Origin: Rhynchopus sp. YZ270_cl-10
Taxonomy: Eukaryota; Euglenozoa; Diplonemea; Diplonemida; Diplonemidae
DNA: 64,000 nt
Reading direction: 5' to 3'
Assembly (NCBI GenBank): GCA_964035575.1
Contig: OZ037834.1
Coordinates: 124,001 to 188,000, forward strand
This document shows positions 31,576-44,479 of this stretch, piece after piece. The notes under the pieces were generated by a model that ran no database searches, was not told the origin of the DNA, and worked only from the letters and a program-made list of their open reading frames with translations. The first letter of the stretch is position 1, and each line of letters opens with the position of its first letter. A program made the translations under genes and the position numbers.

Positions 31576-34500
31576 CCTTAACACTCAGTTCCTTAACACT
31601 CGGTGTTAAGGTCTTTAAGGTTGCTGATCACCCCACCCACCCACCCCCTCTAAGGCACCCCCCCCGCCCCCCCCCCCGGGGTGGGTTTCGGCCATTTTTT
31701 TTCAGGTCTCTAAACGTCCAAAGAGGTCAAAAAAGTGGATTCTTGGGAAGATAGGAGGTTTTTTTGAGGGTTTGCAAATGAGAAAGACCTCCAAACCCTG
31801 ACAGACCCTGAAACCAGGGTGTCGCGAGTACCCCTTTTTTACACGTGTTTCTTAAGGGTTCTACAGGGTAAAACAGGCAAAACAGGCGTTTTGGCCAAAA
31901 ACCCGGTTTTTCAGGCAGGTAACCGGGTTTGAGGCTTGGGAAACGTGCCAGAGCGGTGTGAGAACCATGCGTGGGGGTTTGTAACCACTCGTTGCGTTGG
32001 TTGCGTTGCCTTCGCTACGTTGCGTTCGTTACGTACACACCGGTTACGTTGTGTTGCATGCGTTGCGTTCGTTGTGTAGAGATCGTTATATACAGAGTGC
32101 AACGAACAGAGCGGTTGCGTTGCGTTGGTTGTGTTCGGTTGGTTACGTTCGTTGCGTTCCGATCGTTACGTACACATCGGTTGCGTTGCGTTGCGTTCGT
32201 TGCATACAGATCGTAACGTACGCATCGGTTGCGTTGCGTTGCATGCGTTGCGTTCGTTGCATACAGATCGTAACGTACGCATCGGTTGCGTTGCGTTGCA
32301 TGCGTTGCGTTCGTTGCATACAGATCGTAACGTACACATCGGTTGCGTTGCGTTCGTTGCGTTCTGATCGTTACGTACGCATCGGTTGCGTTGCGTTGCA
32401 TGCTTTCGTTGCATACGGATCGTAACGTATAGAGCGGATCCGTTTCGTTGTGTTCGGTTGCGTTTATCAACCACACCAGCCAGGAGTGTTAAGGATTGCC
32501 AAAAAAAACTAAATTTAGTTTTTTTTGGCAATCCTTAACACTCCTGGCTGGTGTGGTTGATAAACGCAACCGAACACCACGAAACGGATCCGCTCTATAC
32601 GTTACGATCCGTATGCAACCAAAGCATGCAACGCAACGCAACCGATGCGTACGTTACGATCTGTATGCAACGCACGCAACGCAACCGATGTGTACGTAAC
32701 GATCAGAACGCAACGAACGCAACGCATGCAACGCAACGCAACCGATGCGTACGTTACGATCTGTATGCAACGAACGCAACGCATGCAACGCAACGCAACC
32801 GATGTGTACGTTACGATCTGTATGCAACGAACGCAACGCATGCAACGCAACGCAACCGATGTGTATGTAGCGATCTGTATGCAACGAACGCAACGCATAC
32901 AACGCAACGCAACCGATGTGTACGTTACGATCTGTATGCAACGAACGCAACGCATGCAACGCAACGCAACCGATGCGTACGTTACGATCTGTATGCAACG
33001 AACGCAACGCATGCAACGCAACGCAACCGATGTGTACGTTACGATCTGTATGCAACGCACGCAACGCAACCGATGTGTACGTTACGATCTGTATGCAACG
33101 AACGCAACGCATGCAACGCAACGCAACCGATGCGTACGTTACGATCTGTATGCAACGCACGCAACGCAACCGATGTGTACGTAGCGATCTGTATGCAACG
33201 AACGCAACGCAACCAACGCAACGAGTGGTTACAAACCCCCACGCATGGTTCTCACAGCGCGCTGGCACGTTTCCCAAGCCGCAAACCCGGTTACCCGCCT
33301 GAAAAACCGGGTTTCTGGCCAAAACGCCTGTTTTGCCTGTAGAACCCTGTAGAAGCCTTAAGAAACACGTGTAAAAAAGGGGTACTCGCGACACCCTGGT
33401 TTCAGGGTCTGTCAGGGTTTGGAGGTCTTTGCTTCAGAGAAAGTCTCCTAAAAACCTCCTATCTTCCCAAGAATCCACTTTTTTGACCTCTTTCGAGGTT
33501 TAGAGACCTGAAAAAAAATGCCCGAACCCCACCTTGGGGGGGGGGGGGGGGGGAGGGTGCCTGAGAGGGGGGGTGGGTGGGTGGGTGGGTGGGAGGTGAT
33601 CAGCAACCTTAAAGACCTTAACACCGAGTGTTAAGGAATGTTAAGGTCTTTAAGGTTGCTGATCACCCCACCCTCCCCGCGCGGGGTGGGTTTCGGCCAT
33701 TTTTTTTCAGGTCTCTAAACGTCCAAAGAGGTCAAAAAAGTGGATTCTTGGGAAGATAGGAGGTTTTTTTTAGGGTTTGCAAATGAGAAAGACCTCCAAA
33801 CCCTGACAGACCCTGAAACGAGGGTGTCGCGAGTACCCCTTTTTTACACGTGTTTCTTAAGGGTTCTACAGGGTTCTACAGGCAAAACAGGCGTTTTGGC
33901 CGAAAACCCGGTTTTTCAGGCAGGTAACCGGGTTTGCGGCTTGGGAAACGTGCCAGCGCGCTGTGGGAACCATGCATGGGGGTTTGTAACCGCTCGTTGC
34001 GTTGGTTGCGTTGCCTTCGCTACGTTGCGTACACATAGCTACGTGCACACCGGTTACGTTGTGTTGCATGCGTTGCGTTCGTTGTGTAGAGATCGTTATA
34101 TACAGAGTGCAACGAACAGAGCGGTTGCGTTGCGTTGGTTGTGTTCGGTTGGTTACGTTCGTTGCGTTCCGATCGTTTCGTACACATCGGTTGCGTTGCG
34201 TTGCATGCGTTGCGTTCGTTGCGTTGCGTTCGTTGCATACAGATCGTTACGTACTCATCGCTTGCATTTCCTTAACACTCGGTGTTAAGGTCTTTAAGGT
34301 TGCTGATCACCTCCCACCCACCCACCCACCCACCCCCCCTCTCAGGCACCCCCCCCCCCCCCCCCCCCCCAAGGTGGGGTTCGGGCATTTTTTTTCAGGT
34401 CTCTAAACCTCGAAAGAGGTCAAAAAAGTGGATTCTTGGGAAGATAGGAGGTTTTTAGGAGACTTTCTCTGAAGCAAAGACCTCCAAACCCTGACAGACC

Positions 34501-36180
34501 CTGAAACCAGGGTGTCGCGAGTACCCCGTTTTTACACGTGTTTCTTAAGGGTTCTACAGGGTTCTACAGGCAAAACAGGCGTTTTGGCCAAAAACCCGGT
34601 TTTTCAGGCAGGTAACCGGGTTTGCGGCTTGGGAAACGTGCCAGAGCGGTGTGAGAACCATGCGTGGGGGTTTGTAACCACTCGTTGCGTTGGTTGCGTT
34701 GACTTCGTTGCGTAGACATCGCTACGTACACACCGGTTACGTTGTGTTGCATGCGTTGCGTTCGTTGTGTAGCTATCGTTACGTACAGAGCGCAACGTAC
34801 GGAGCGGTTGCGTTGCGTTGGTTGTGTTTGGTTGGTTACGTTCGTTGCGTTCCGATCGTTACGTACACATCGGTTGCGTTGCGTTGCATGCGTTACATCC
34901 GTTACGTTGCGTTCGTTGCATACAGATCGTTACGTACACATGGGTTACGTTGTGTTGCATGCGTTGCGTTCGTTGTGTAGCTATCGTTACGTACAGAGCG
35001 CAACGTACGGAGCGGTTGCGTTGCGTTGGTTGTGTTTGGTTGGTTACGTTCGTTGCGTTCCGATCGTTACGTACACATCCGTTACGTTGCGTTCGTTGCA
35101 TACAGATCGTTACGTACACATGGGTTACGTTGTGTTGCATGCGTTGCGTTCGTTGTGTAGAGATCGATATATACAGATCGCAACGTACGCATAGGTTGCG
35201 TTGGTTGCGTTCTGATCGTTACGTACGCATCGGTTGCGTTGCGTTGCATGCGTTGGTTGCATACGGATCGTAACGAAAAGAGCGGATCCGTTTCGTTGTG
35301 TTCGGTTGCGTTTATCAACCACACCAGCCAGGAGTGTTAAGGATTGCCAAAAAAAACTAAATTCCTTAACACTCGGTGTTAAGGTCTTTAAGGTTGCTTC
35401 ACCACCCCACCCACCCCCTCTAAGGCACCCCCCCCGGTCCCCCCCCCCGGGGTGGGTTTCGGCCATTTTTTTTCAGGTCTCTAAACGTCCAAAGAGGTCA
35501 AAAAAGTGGATTCTTGGGAAGATAGGAGGTTTTTTTGAGGGTTTGCAAATGAGAAAGACCTCCAAACCCTGACAGACCCTGAAACGAGGGTGTCGCGAGT
35601 ACCCCTTTTTTACACGTGTTTCTTAAGGGTTCTACAGGGTTATACAGGCAAAACAGGCGTTTTGGCCGAAAACCCGGTTTTTCAGGCAGGTAACCGGGTT
35701 TGAGGCTTGGGAAACGTGCCAGAGCGTGTGAGAACCATGCGTGGGGGTTTGTAACCACTCGTTGCGTTGGTTGCGCTGCCTTCGCTACGTTGCGTTCGTT
35801 ACGTACACACCGGTTACGTTGTGTTGCATGCGTTGCGTTCGTTGTGTAGAGATCGTTATATACAGAGTGCAACGAACAGAGCGGTTGCGTTGCGTTGGTT
35901 GCGTTCCGATCGTTACGTACACATCGGTTGCGTTGCGTTGCATGCGTTGCGTTCGGTGCGTTGCGTTGCTTCCGTGTCTTTGGTTCGAGACGTTACGTAC
36001 CGAACGGTTGCGTTGCGTCGGTTGCATTCGTTCCGTTCACATCGTTCCGATCTGAACGGAACGATGTGAACGCAAGAAACGTAGCGCATCGGTTGCGTTG
36101 GTTGGCTTGTGTGCGTTGCAAACCTTTCATACATCAACCACACCAGCCAGTGAGTGTTAAGGATTGCCAAAAAAAACTAA
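31576..36180. repeat. Second copy of the composite-unit block
   Basis: Base-for-base nearly identical to 26128-30523 at an offset of 5448-5449 bp, including the palindrome (centre about 32513/32514). The main difference is an extra segment of about 208 bp near 34885-35090, itself a local tandem duplication of the CGTTGCG-type region. The near-identity implies a very recent duplication, ongoing homogenisation or an assembly duplication. Confidence 0.85.
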
Positions 36181-39100
36181 ATCGGTTCTTACGCGTCGGT
36201 TCTTACGCGTCGGTTCTAACGCGTCGGTTCTAACGCGTCGGTTCTAACGCGTCGGTTCTTTCGCGTCGGTTCTAACGCGTCGGTTTTACGCGTCGGTTCT
36301 AACGAGTCGGTTCTAACGCGTCGGTTCTAACGCGTCGGTTCTTACGCGTCGGTTCTAACGCGTCGGTTCTGACGCGTCGGTTCTAACGCGTCGGTTCTTG
36401 CTCCGCGGTTCTTACGCGTCGGTTCTAACGCGTCGGTTCTACAGCGTCCGTTCTAACGCGTTGGTTCTAACGCGTCGGTTCTAACGCGTCGGTTCTTGCT
36501 CCGCGGTTCTAACGCGTCGGTTCTTTCGCGTCGGTTCTAACGCGTCGGTTCTTACGCGTCGGTTCTAACGAGTCGGTTCTAACGCGTCGGTTCTAACGCG
36601 TCGGTTCTTACGAATCGGTTCTAACGCGTCGGTTCTTTCGCGTCGGTTCTTACGCGTCGGTTCTAACGCGTTGGTTCTTACGAATCGGTTCTAACGCGTC
36701 GGTTCTAACGCGTCGGTTCTTTCGCGTCGGTTCTTACGCGTCGGTTCTAACGCGTCGGTTCTAACGCGTCGGTTCTAACGCGTCGGTTCTAACGCGTCGG
36801 TTCTTACGCGTCGGTTCTAACGCGTTGGTTCTTACGAATCGGTTCTAACGCGTCGGTTCTAACGCGTCGGTTCTTTCGCGTCGGTTCTAACGCGTCGGTT
36901 CTTACGCGTCGGTTCTAACGCGTCGGTTCTTACGAATCGGTTCTAACGCGTCGGTTCTAACGCGTCGGTTCTAACGCGTCGGTTCTAACGCGTCGGTTCT
37001 AACGCGTCGGTTCTTACGCGTCGGTTCTAACGCGTCGGTTCTAACGCGTCGGTTCTGACGCGTCGGTTCTAACGCGTCGGTTCTTGCTCCGAGGTTCTTA
37101 CGCGTCGGTTCTTTCGCGTCGGTTCTAACGCGTCGGTTCTAACGCGTCGGTTCTAACGCGTCGGTTCTAACGCGTCGGTTCTAACGCGTCGGTTCTAACG
37201 CGTCGGTTCTGACGCGTCGGTTCTAACGCGTCGGTTCTTGCTCCGAGGTTCTTACGCGTCGGTTCTTTCGCGTCGGTTCTAACGCGTCGGTTCTTACGCG
37301 TCGGTTCTACAGCGTCCGTTCTAACGCGTTGGTTCTTACGAATCGGTTCTAACGCGTCGGTTCTAACGCGTCGGTTCTACAGCGTCGGTTCTAACGCGTC
37401 GGTTCTTTCGCGTCGGTTCTAACGCGTCGGTTCTAACGCGTCGGTTCTACAGCGTCCGTTCTAACGCGTCGGTTCTAACGCGTCGGTTCTTACGCGTCGG
37501 TTCTTACGCGTCGGTTCTAACGCGTCGGTTCTTACGAATCGGTTCTAACGCGTCGGTTCTAACGCGTCGGTTCTTTCGCGTCGGTTCTAAAGCGTCGGTT
37601 CTTACGAATCGGTTCTAACGCGTCGGTTCTTACGCGTAGGTTCTACAGCGTCCGTTCTAACGCGTCGGTTCTAACGCGTCGGTTCTTACGCGTCGGTTCT
37701 AACGCGTCGGTTCTTGCTCCGCGGTTCTTACGCGTCGGTTCTAACGCGTCGGTTCTTACGAATCGGTTCTAACGCGTCGGTTCTTTCGCGTCGGTTCTTT
37801 CGCGTCGGTTCTAACTCGTCGGTTCTAACGCGTCGGTTCTTACGCGTCGGTTCTGCAGCGTCCGTTCTAACGCGTCGGTTCTTACGAATCGGTTCTAACG
37901 CGTCGGTTCTAACGAGTCGGTTCTTTCGCGTCGGTTCTAACGCGTCGGTTCTAACGCGTCGGTTCTAACGCGTCGGTTCTTACGCGTCGGTTCTAACGCG
38001 TCGGTTCTAACGCGTCGGTTCTTACGAATCGGTTCTAACGCGTCGGTTCTTTCGCGTCGGTTCTTTCGCGTCGGTTCTAACTCGTCGGTTCTAACGCGTC
38101 GGTTCTTACGCGTCGGTTCTGCAGCGTCCGTTCTAACGCGTCGGTTCTTACGAATCGGTTCTAACGCGTCGGTTCTAACGAGTCGGTTCTTTCGCGTCGG
38201 TTCTAACGCGTCGGTTCTTACGCTTCGGTTCTTACGCGTCGGTTCTAACGCGTCGGTTCTTTCGCGTCGGTTCTAACGCGTCGGTTCTTACGCGTCGGTT
38301 CTAACGCGTCGGTTCTAACGCGTCGGTTCTACAGCGTCGGTTCTAACGCGTCGGTTCTTGCTCCGCGGTTCTTACGCGTCGGTTCTTTCGCGTCGGTTCT
38401 AACGCGTCGGTTCTTACGAATCCGTTCTAACGCGTCGGTTCTCACGCGTCGGTTCTTTCGCGTCGGTTCTAACGCGTCGGTTCTTACGCGTCGGTTCTTT
38501 CGCGTCGGTTCTAACGCGTCGGTTCTACAGCGTCCGTTCTAACACGTCGGTTCTAACGCGTCGGTTCTAACGCGTCGGTTCTTTCGCGTCGGTTCTAACG
38601 CGTCGGTTCTTACGCGTCGGTTCTAACGCGTCGGTTCTTACGAATCCGTTCTAACGCGTCGGTTCTAACGCGTAGGTTCTAACGCGTTGGTTCTTACGAA
38701 TCGGTTCTAACGCGTCGGTTCTTTCGCGTCGGTTCTTACGCGTCGGTTCTAACGCGTCGGTTCTACAGCGTCCGTTCTAACACGTCGGTTCTAACGCGTC
38801 GGTTCTAACGCGTCGGTTCTTACGCGTCGGTTCTAACGCGTCGGTTCTAACGCGTCGGTTCTAACGCGTCGGTTCTTGCTCCGCGGTTCTTACGCGTCGG
38901 TTCTAACGCGTCGGTTCTACAGCGTCCGTTCTAACACGTCGGTTCTAACGCGTCGGTTCTAACGCGTCGGTTCTTGCTCCGCGGTTCTAACGCGTCGGTT
39001 CTAACGCGTCGGTTCTTTCGCGTCGATTCTAACGCGTCGGTTCTAACGCGTCGGTTCTTTCGCGTCGGTTCTAACGCGTCGGTTCTTACGCGTCGGTTCT

Positions 39101-41730
39101 AACGAGTCGGTTCTAACGCGTCGGTTCTAACGCGTCGGTTCTTACGCGTCGGTTCTAACGCGTCGGTTCTAACGCGTCGGTTCTGACGCGTCGGTTCTAA
39201 CGCGTCGGTTCTTGCTCCGCGGTTCTTACGCGTCGGTTCTTTCGCGTCGGTTCTAACGCATCGGTTCTTTCGCGTCGGTTCTTACGCGTCGGTTCTAACG
39301 CGTTGGTTCTTACGAATCGGTTCTAACGCGTCGGTTCTAACGCGTCGGTTCTTTCGCGTCGGTTCTAACGCGTCGGTTCTAACGCGTCGGTTATTTTGCG
39401 TCGGTTCTTAGGCGTCGGTTCTAACGAGTAGGTTCTACAGCGTCCGTTCTAACGCGTCGGTTCTAACGAGTCGGTTCTTACGCGTAGGTTCTACAGCGTC
39501 CGTTCTAACGCGTCGGTTCTAACGCGTCGGTTCTTACGCGTCGGTTCTTACGCGTCGGTTCTTACGCGTCGGTTCTAAAGCGTCGGTTCTTACGAATCGG
39601 TTCTAACGCGTCGGTTCTTACGCGTAGGTTCTACAGCGTCCGTTCTAACGCGTCGGTTCTAACGCGTTGGTTCTTACGAATCGGTTCTAACGCGTCGGTT
39701 CTTTTGCGTCGGTTCTTAGGCGTCGGTTCTAACGCGTCGGTTCTTACGCGTCGGTTCTAACGCGTCGGTTCTCACGCGTCGGTTCTAACGAGTCGGTTCT
39801 AACGCGTTGGTTCTTACGAATCGGTTCTAACGCGTCGGTTCTTTCGCGTCGGTTCTTAGGCGTCGGTTCTAACGCGTCGGTTCTTACGAATCGGTTCTAA
39901 CGCGTTGGTTCTTACGAATCGGTTCTAACGCGTCGGTTCTTTTGCGTCGGTTCTTAGGCGTCGGTTCTAACGCGTCGGTTCTTACGCGTCGGTTCTAACG
40001 CGTCGGTTCTTACGCGTCGGTTCTAACGCGTCGGTTCTTACGCGTCGGTTCTAACGCGTCGGTTCTAACGCGTTGGTTCTTACGAATCGGTTCTAACGCG
40101 TCGGTTCTTTTGCGTCGGTTCTTAGGCGTCGGTTCTAACGCGTCGGTTCTTACGCGTCGGTTCTAACGCGTCGGTTCTCACGCGTCGGTTCTAACGAGTC
40201 GGCTCTTACGCGTTGGTTCTTACGCGTCGGTTCTAACGCGTCGGTTCTTACTCCGCGGTTCTAACGCGTCGGTTCTAACGCGTCGGTTCTCACGCGTCGG
40301 TTCTTACGCGTCGGTTCTAACGCGTCGGTTCTTGCTCCGCGGTTCTAACGCGTCGGTTCTTACGCGTTGGTTCTAACGCGTCGGTTCTCACGCGTCGGTT
40401 CTAACGAGTCGGCTCTTACGCGTTGGTTCTTACGCGTCGGTTCTAACGCGTCGGTTCTTACGTGTCGGTTCTTACTCCGCGGTTCTAACGCGTCGGTTCT
40501 GACGCGTCGGTTCTAACGCGTCGGTTCTCACGCGTCGGTTCTTACGCGTCGGTTCTAACGCGTCGGTTCTTGCTCCGCGGTTCTAACGCGTCGGTTCTTA
40601 CGCGTTGGTTCTAACGCGTCGGTTCTCACGCGTCGGTTCTAACGAGTCGGCTCTTACGCGTTGGTTCTTACGCGTCGGTTCTAACGCGTCGGTTCTTACG
40701 TGTCGGTTCTTACTCCGCGGTTCTAACGCGTCGGTTCTGACGCGTCGGTTCTAACGCGTCGGTTCTCACGCGTCGGTTCTTACGCGTCGGTTCTAATGCG
40801 TCGGTTCTTGCTCCGCGGTTCTAACGCGTCGGTTCTTACGCGTTGGTTCTGACGCGTCGGTTCTAACGCGTCGGTTCTCACGCGTCGGTTCTAACGAGTC
40901 GGCTCTTACGCGTTGGTTCTTACGCGTCGGTTCTGACGCGTCGGTTCTAACGCGTCGGTTCTTACGCGTTGGTTCTGACGCGTCGGTTCTAACGCGTCGG
41001 TTCTCGCGCGTCGGTTCTAACGAGTCGGTTCTAACGCGTCGGTTCTTACGCGTCGGTTCTAACGAGTCGGTTCTAACGCGTCGGTTCTTACGCGTCGGTT
41101 CTTACTCCGCGGTTCTAACGCGTCGGTTCTAACGCGTCGGTTCTGACGCGTCGGTTCTAACGCGTCGGTTCTCACGCGTCGGTTCTTACGCGTCGGTTCT
41201 AACGCGTCGGTTCTTGCTCCGCGGTTCTAACGCGTCGGTTCTTACGCGTTGGTTCTGACGCGTCGGTTCTAACGCGTCGGTTCTCACGCGTCGGTTCTAA
41301 CGAGTCGGCTCTTACGCGTCGGTTCTAACGCGTCGGTTCTTACTCCGCGGTTCTAACGCGTCGGTTCTGACGCGTCGGTTCTAACGCGTCGGTTCTAACG
41401 CGTCGGTTCTTGCGCGTCGGTTCTAACGAGTCGGTTCTAACGCGTCGGTTCTAACGCGTCGGTTCTTACGCGTCGGTTCTTACGCGTCGGTTCTAACGCG
41501 TCGGTTGTAACGCGGCGGTTCTTACGCGTCGCTTCTTACGCGTCGGTTCTAACGAGTCGGTTCTTACGCGGCGGTTCTAACGCGTCGGTTCTAACGAGTC
41601 GGTTCTACCGCGTCGGTTGTAACGCGGCGGTTCTTACGCGTCGGTTCTTACGCGTCGCTTCTTACGCGTCGGTTCTTGCGCGTCGGTTCTCACGCGTCGG
41701 TTCTAACGGGTCGGTTCTTACGCGTCGGCA
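36181..41730 (+). repeat. 14-bp minisatellite, block 3
   Basis: About 396 units over 5.5 kb. Several higher-order patterns recur, for example a series with CTCCGCGG and GGCTCTTACG variants repeated between 40200 and 41400 with a period of roughly 190-270 bp. The last units before 41730 are the most irregular. No gene was seen inside. Confidence 0.95.
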
Positions 41731-41734
41731 CTAA

Positions 41735-41805
41735 ATAATGACAAGACCGCTGACACAATACGATTGGCGTTATGTCCCGTCATGTGACAGGGGTCTTGTC
41801 ATTAT
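41735..41805. mobile_element. Small inverted-repeat element at the satellite edge
   Basis: Perfect 14-bp inverted ends ATAATGACAAGACC (41735-41748) and GGTCTTGTCATTAT (41792-41805). The sequence after it, read inverted, contains CACGACTAGTTAGATGACCA, similar to the terminus of element I (CACGACGGACTAGTTATGAC), so it may be part of a larger related element. Confidence 0.5.
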
Positions 41806-42275
41806 GTGGTCATCTAACTAGTCGTGCCCGCTTGTCATTGCTCGTGGTGTGGGACAAAGAAGCCAACTCTCCCCTCCCTTTTTTGTGACCCGCCGTTCTT
41901 CCTGTAATAGGTACAGAGTGTTCTGACCATCCGAGCTTGTATGATAGAGGGGATAGTGGTTTCAATCACCACGATGTCCCGCGTGTATACTTTTTTTTGT
42001 TCCTTACACGCAGTGTTATTAGAAACTCGAATAAAGCCAACCTTTAATGGACTGATACCGACTATTTTCTCCCTCCCTTTAAAAATCACTTCCGCCAAAA
42101 TTCAGATCTAATACACTGTTTTTGGCTGCGTTCAACGAAAATATTCTTCCCTATTCTAGTCGAGTAATCAAGATCAGTTGGCGACTGTCAGATTCGAGTT
42201 TTGACACATTTGAACAACTTTTTCTCATCCAGACCACTCCACCGCAGGAACACAGGTACACTGACGGGAGGGGAT

Positions 42276-44427
42276 ATGGGGATGCAGTGTCTCAATGGCG
42301 TGCTCTCCTTGGACGGGACACTGAGCACCAAACAGAAGGAGCTGCGCACACAGTTCTTCATCTTCACCTGTGTGGGTTGGGGTGCCACTTCATTGTCTCT
42401 TTTAGCATGGATAGAAGTACTAATAAAAATGGCGGCGCCTATCTCAATGGCAGGGTCACTGGTGGTGCTGCTTGGGTTCAGCATTGCGATCTGTGCAGTG
42501 CTGTGCAGGGTTCCGTTGACAACAAGGGTGGTGGTGGGCACGTTGTACGTCATTACATGTGGAATGTTGATGTGGGATTTGAATGCACGAGCAACGTCCA
42601 TTTATCAGTGGCCTCTACTTGTGATAATTGTCGACATGCTGCTTGTGATGCAGGTGCCCACACAGTACAGTCTGGGTCTTGTGTGTGTCATAGTGCTCTG
42701 GTTACTGGTGCTTAGTGTTGAGGAGAGCTTCAGGTTTGGTCTGTTTGACATTCCCGGGTTGCCTGCACAGGAGGGCAAGTACGGACGGCTGTTTTACTTG
42801 GAGGAGAAGTTTGCCTGTGAGACTCCACCCTGCCCAGTACCGTTCCCATCGGTCCGCCTATTTACTGCAGTGGGTGTCTTTGTGATTGACTTCATCGTGA
42901 CGCGTGGCTTTGCACGTGAGGTGCTGAAGGAGCAGACATCAATGGAGCGGACGATCAACACCGTGCAAGAGATCGCCTCACTCCTGGCAAGGTACGACGT
43001 GGAGAAGGCGGCTGAGCTGCTGAAGGCGCATGAGGGTGACCTGCCTGAGGGGATGACAGATGCATTGAGGGGATTGGAGGAGAACCTGCGGAAGTACCTT
43101 CCCTACCTCCCTGCTGCGCTGTTTGAGGCTGAGGTGGATGAGCACGGTGTGCAGCAGTCGGCAGTGGCACCGCCTGGGCTTGACAGCGAGACAGCAACGA
43201 TTGTGTTCACAGACATCCGTGCGTCGACGTCGATCTGGGAGAACGCACCTGAGGGGATGCGTGCTGGACTGCAGATCCACAATGCTGTGATGTGTGGTGG
43301 GTACGAGGTGAAGACCATTGGCGACGCATTCATGATTGCCTTTGCATCCACTTGCGACGGTGTGGCGTTTGGGTTGCGTGTGCAGGAGCGTCTGTTTGAA
43401 GCAGACTGGCCTGCGTCTCTGCTTGAGGATGCACCAATCTGCTGTCGGCAGGGGTCGCTGTGGGGTGGTCTGACTGTGCGCATTGGTGTGAACACTGGCC
43501 CTGTGACTGTGGAGCAGAACACACTGACGGGACGGACAGACTACTTCGGACACACAGTGAACGTTGCGTCACGCCTTGAGAGCACATGCACACCTGGTGC
43601 TGTGGCTTTGCCGTCTGACCTGCGGACGTCTGTGTCTGAGTCGTGCAGTGCTGTTGCTGGTGTGCCTGAGGCAGTTCACTTGAAGGGTGTGTCTGGGAGC
43701 ACGTTGGTGTGCTGTGTGTGGCCTGTGTCACTTGGGGGACGAAGGGAGACACCACTTTGCGAGTCTTCTCGTGTCGAGTCTTCTTCGCTTAGGCTACACT
43801 CCACCGCGCAGCTAGGCAAGAGTCAAACTTCTCAAGCGTTGTCGGAGTCGACTGACAAGTGGTCGCTAGCTTCCTCCACGCACGTGCTCTCTCAGTCGCT
43901 GTTTGCACACTCGACCACCCAGGTCTCTGGCACTGTGGGAGTTGCACAGCTTGCAGTGGGTGACGTGGGACACAACACAGCTTTCGCACAAATGAGCGTC
44001 AAACTCACGACACTGACGATCTCACTGGAGCAGAGTGGAGGGAGTCTGGTGACGCTGCTTGGGAACTGTGTGTGTGTTGGGTGGAACGTGTCGCGTTCTG
44101 CACCTGCACACATGGAGAACGCGATACGGTTTGTGCAAGCGCATGTCTGTGAAATTTGCACTGAACGGGACTGGTCTTGCAAGCGGTCCTGTGCAGCACG
44201 GGGATGTTGGTGCACGGAGCCAGCGCTTTGTGACTGTGATGGGGGATGTGGTGCGTCGGAGTTGGGCGCTGTGCGAGGAGGCTGTGCGTGACGGGGTTGT
44301 GTGTCTGTACGAGCCTCCTGAAGGGACAACACTGCCGTCTGCACTTGAAGACGTTCTTGTCCAGCACAAGGGGTCTGGCTACAGAGTCGTTGAGTCAGAC
44401 AAAAAAGGACGGGACAACGTGTTTTAG
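42276..44427 (+). CDS. Membrane adenylate cyclase (class III) with a second cyclase-like domain; frame change near 44140
   Basis: From the ATG at 42276 the protein has about six membrane segments within residues 25-208, a linking helix, and a class III cyclase domain at about 304-480. Catalytic residues are all present: metal aspartates 313 (VFTDIRASTSIWE) and 350 (VKTIGDAFMI), purine Lys346, adenine-type Asp422 (RTDYFG), Asn429 and Arg433 (NVASR). It should make cAMP from ATP on the cytosolic side; FTDI-x-x-ST-x-W resembles trypanosomatid receptor and fungal cyclases, but there is no large external domain. A second, catalytically empty cyclase-like half follows: LEQSGGSLVTLLGNCVCVGW in the first frame, then GLASGPVQHGDVGARSQRFV in the next frame, ending at 44427. 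The change between frames near 44140 has no clear intron, so it is a frameshift, an assembly error or decay. An acceptor-like TTTTTCTCATCCAG lies about 45 nt before the ATG. Confidence 0.82.
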
Positions 44428-44479
44428 CGAGTTTTCCAGAAGCTTCCTTCACCCCCCTGTAAGGGTAACCGAAGGTGAA

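Noticed and set aside
26463-36233. Many frames with Asn-Ala-Thr-His-Ala-Thr-Gln or Cys-Val-Ala-Leu repeats
   Set aside because: The 57-bp period is divisible by three and keeps frames open on both strands; all copies are parts of satellite units.
24221-41730. CRISPR-like appearance of regularly repeated units
   Set aside because: Units are contiguous 14-bp tandem repeats without unique spacers, in a eukaryotic context with spliced genes.
42201-42275. Extension of the cyclase upstream to a TTG codon
   Set aside because: The acceptor-like TCTCATCCAG and later CAGs lie within it, and the first ATG is at 42276.
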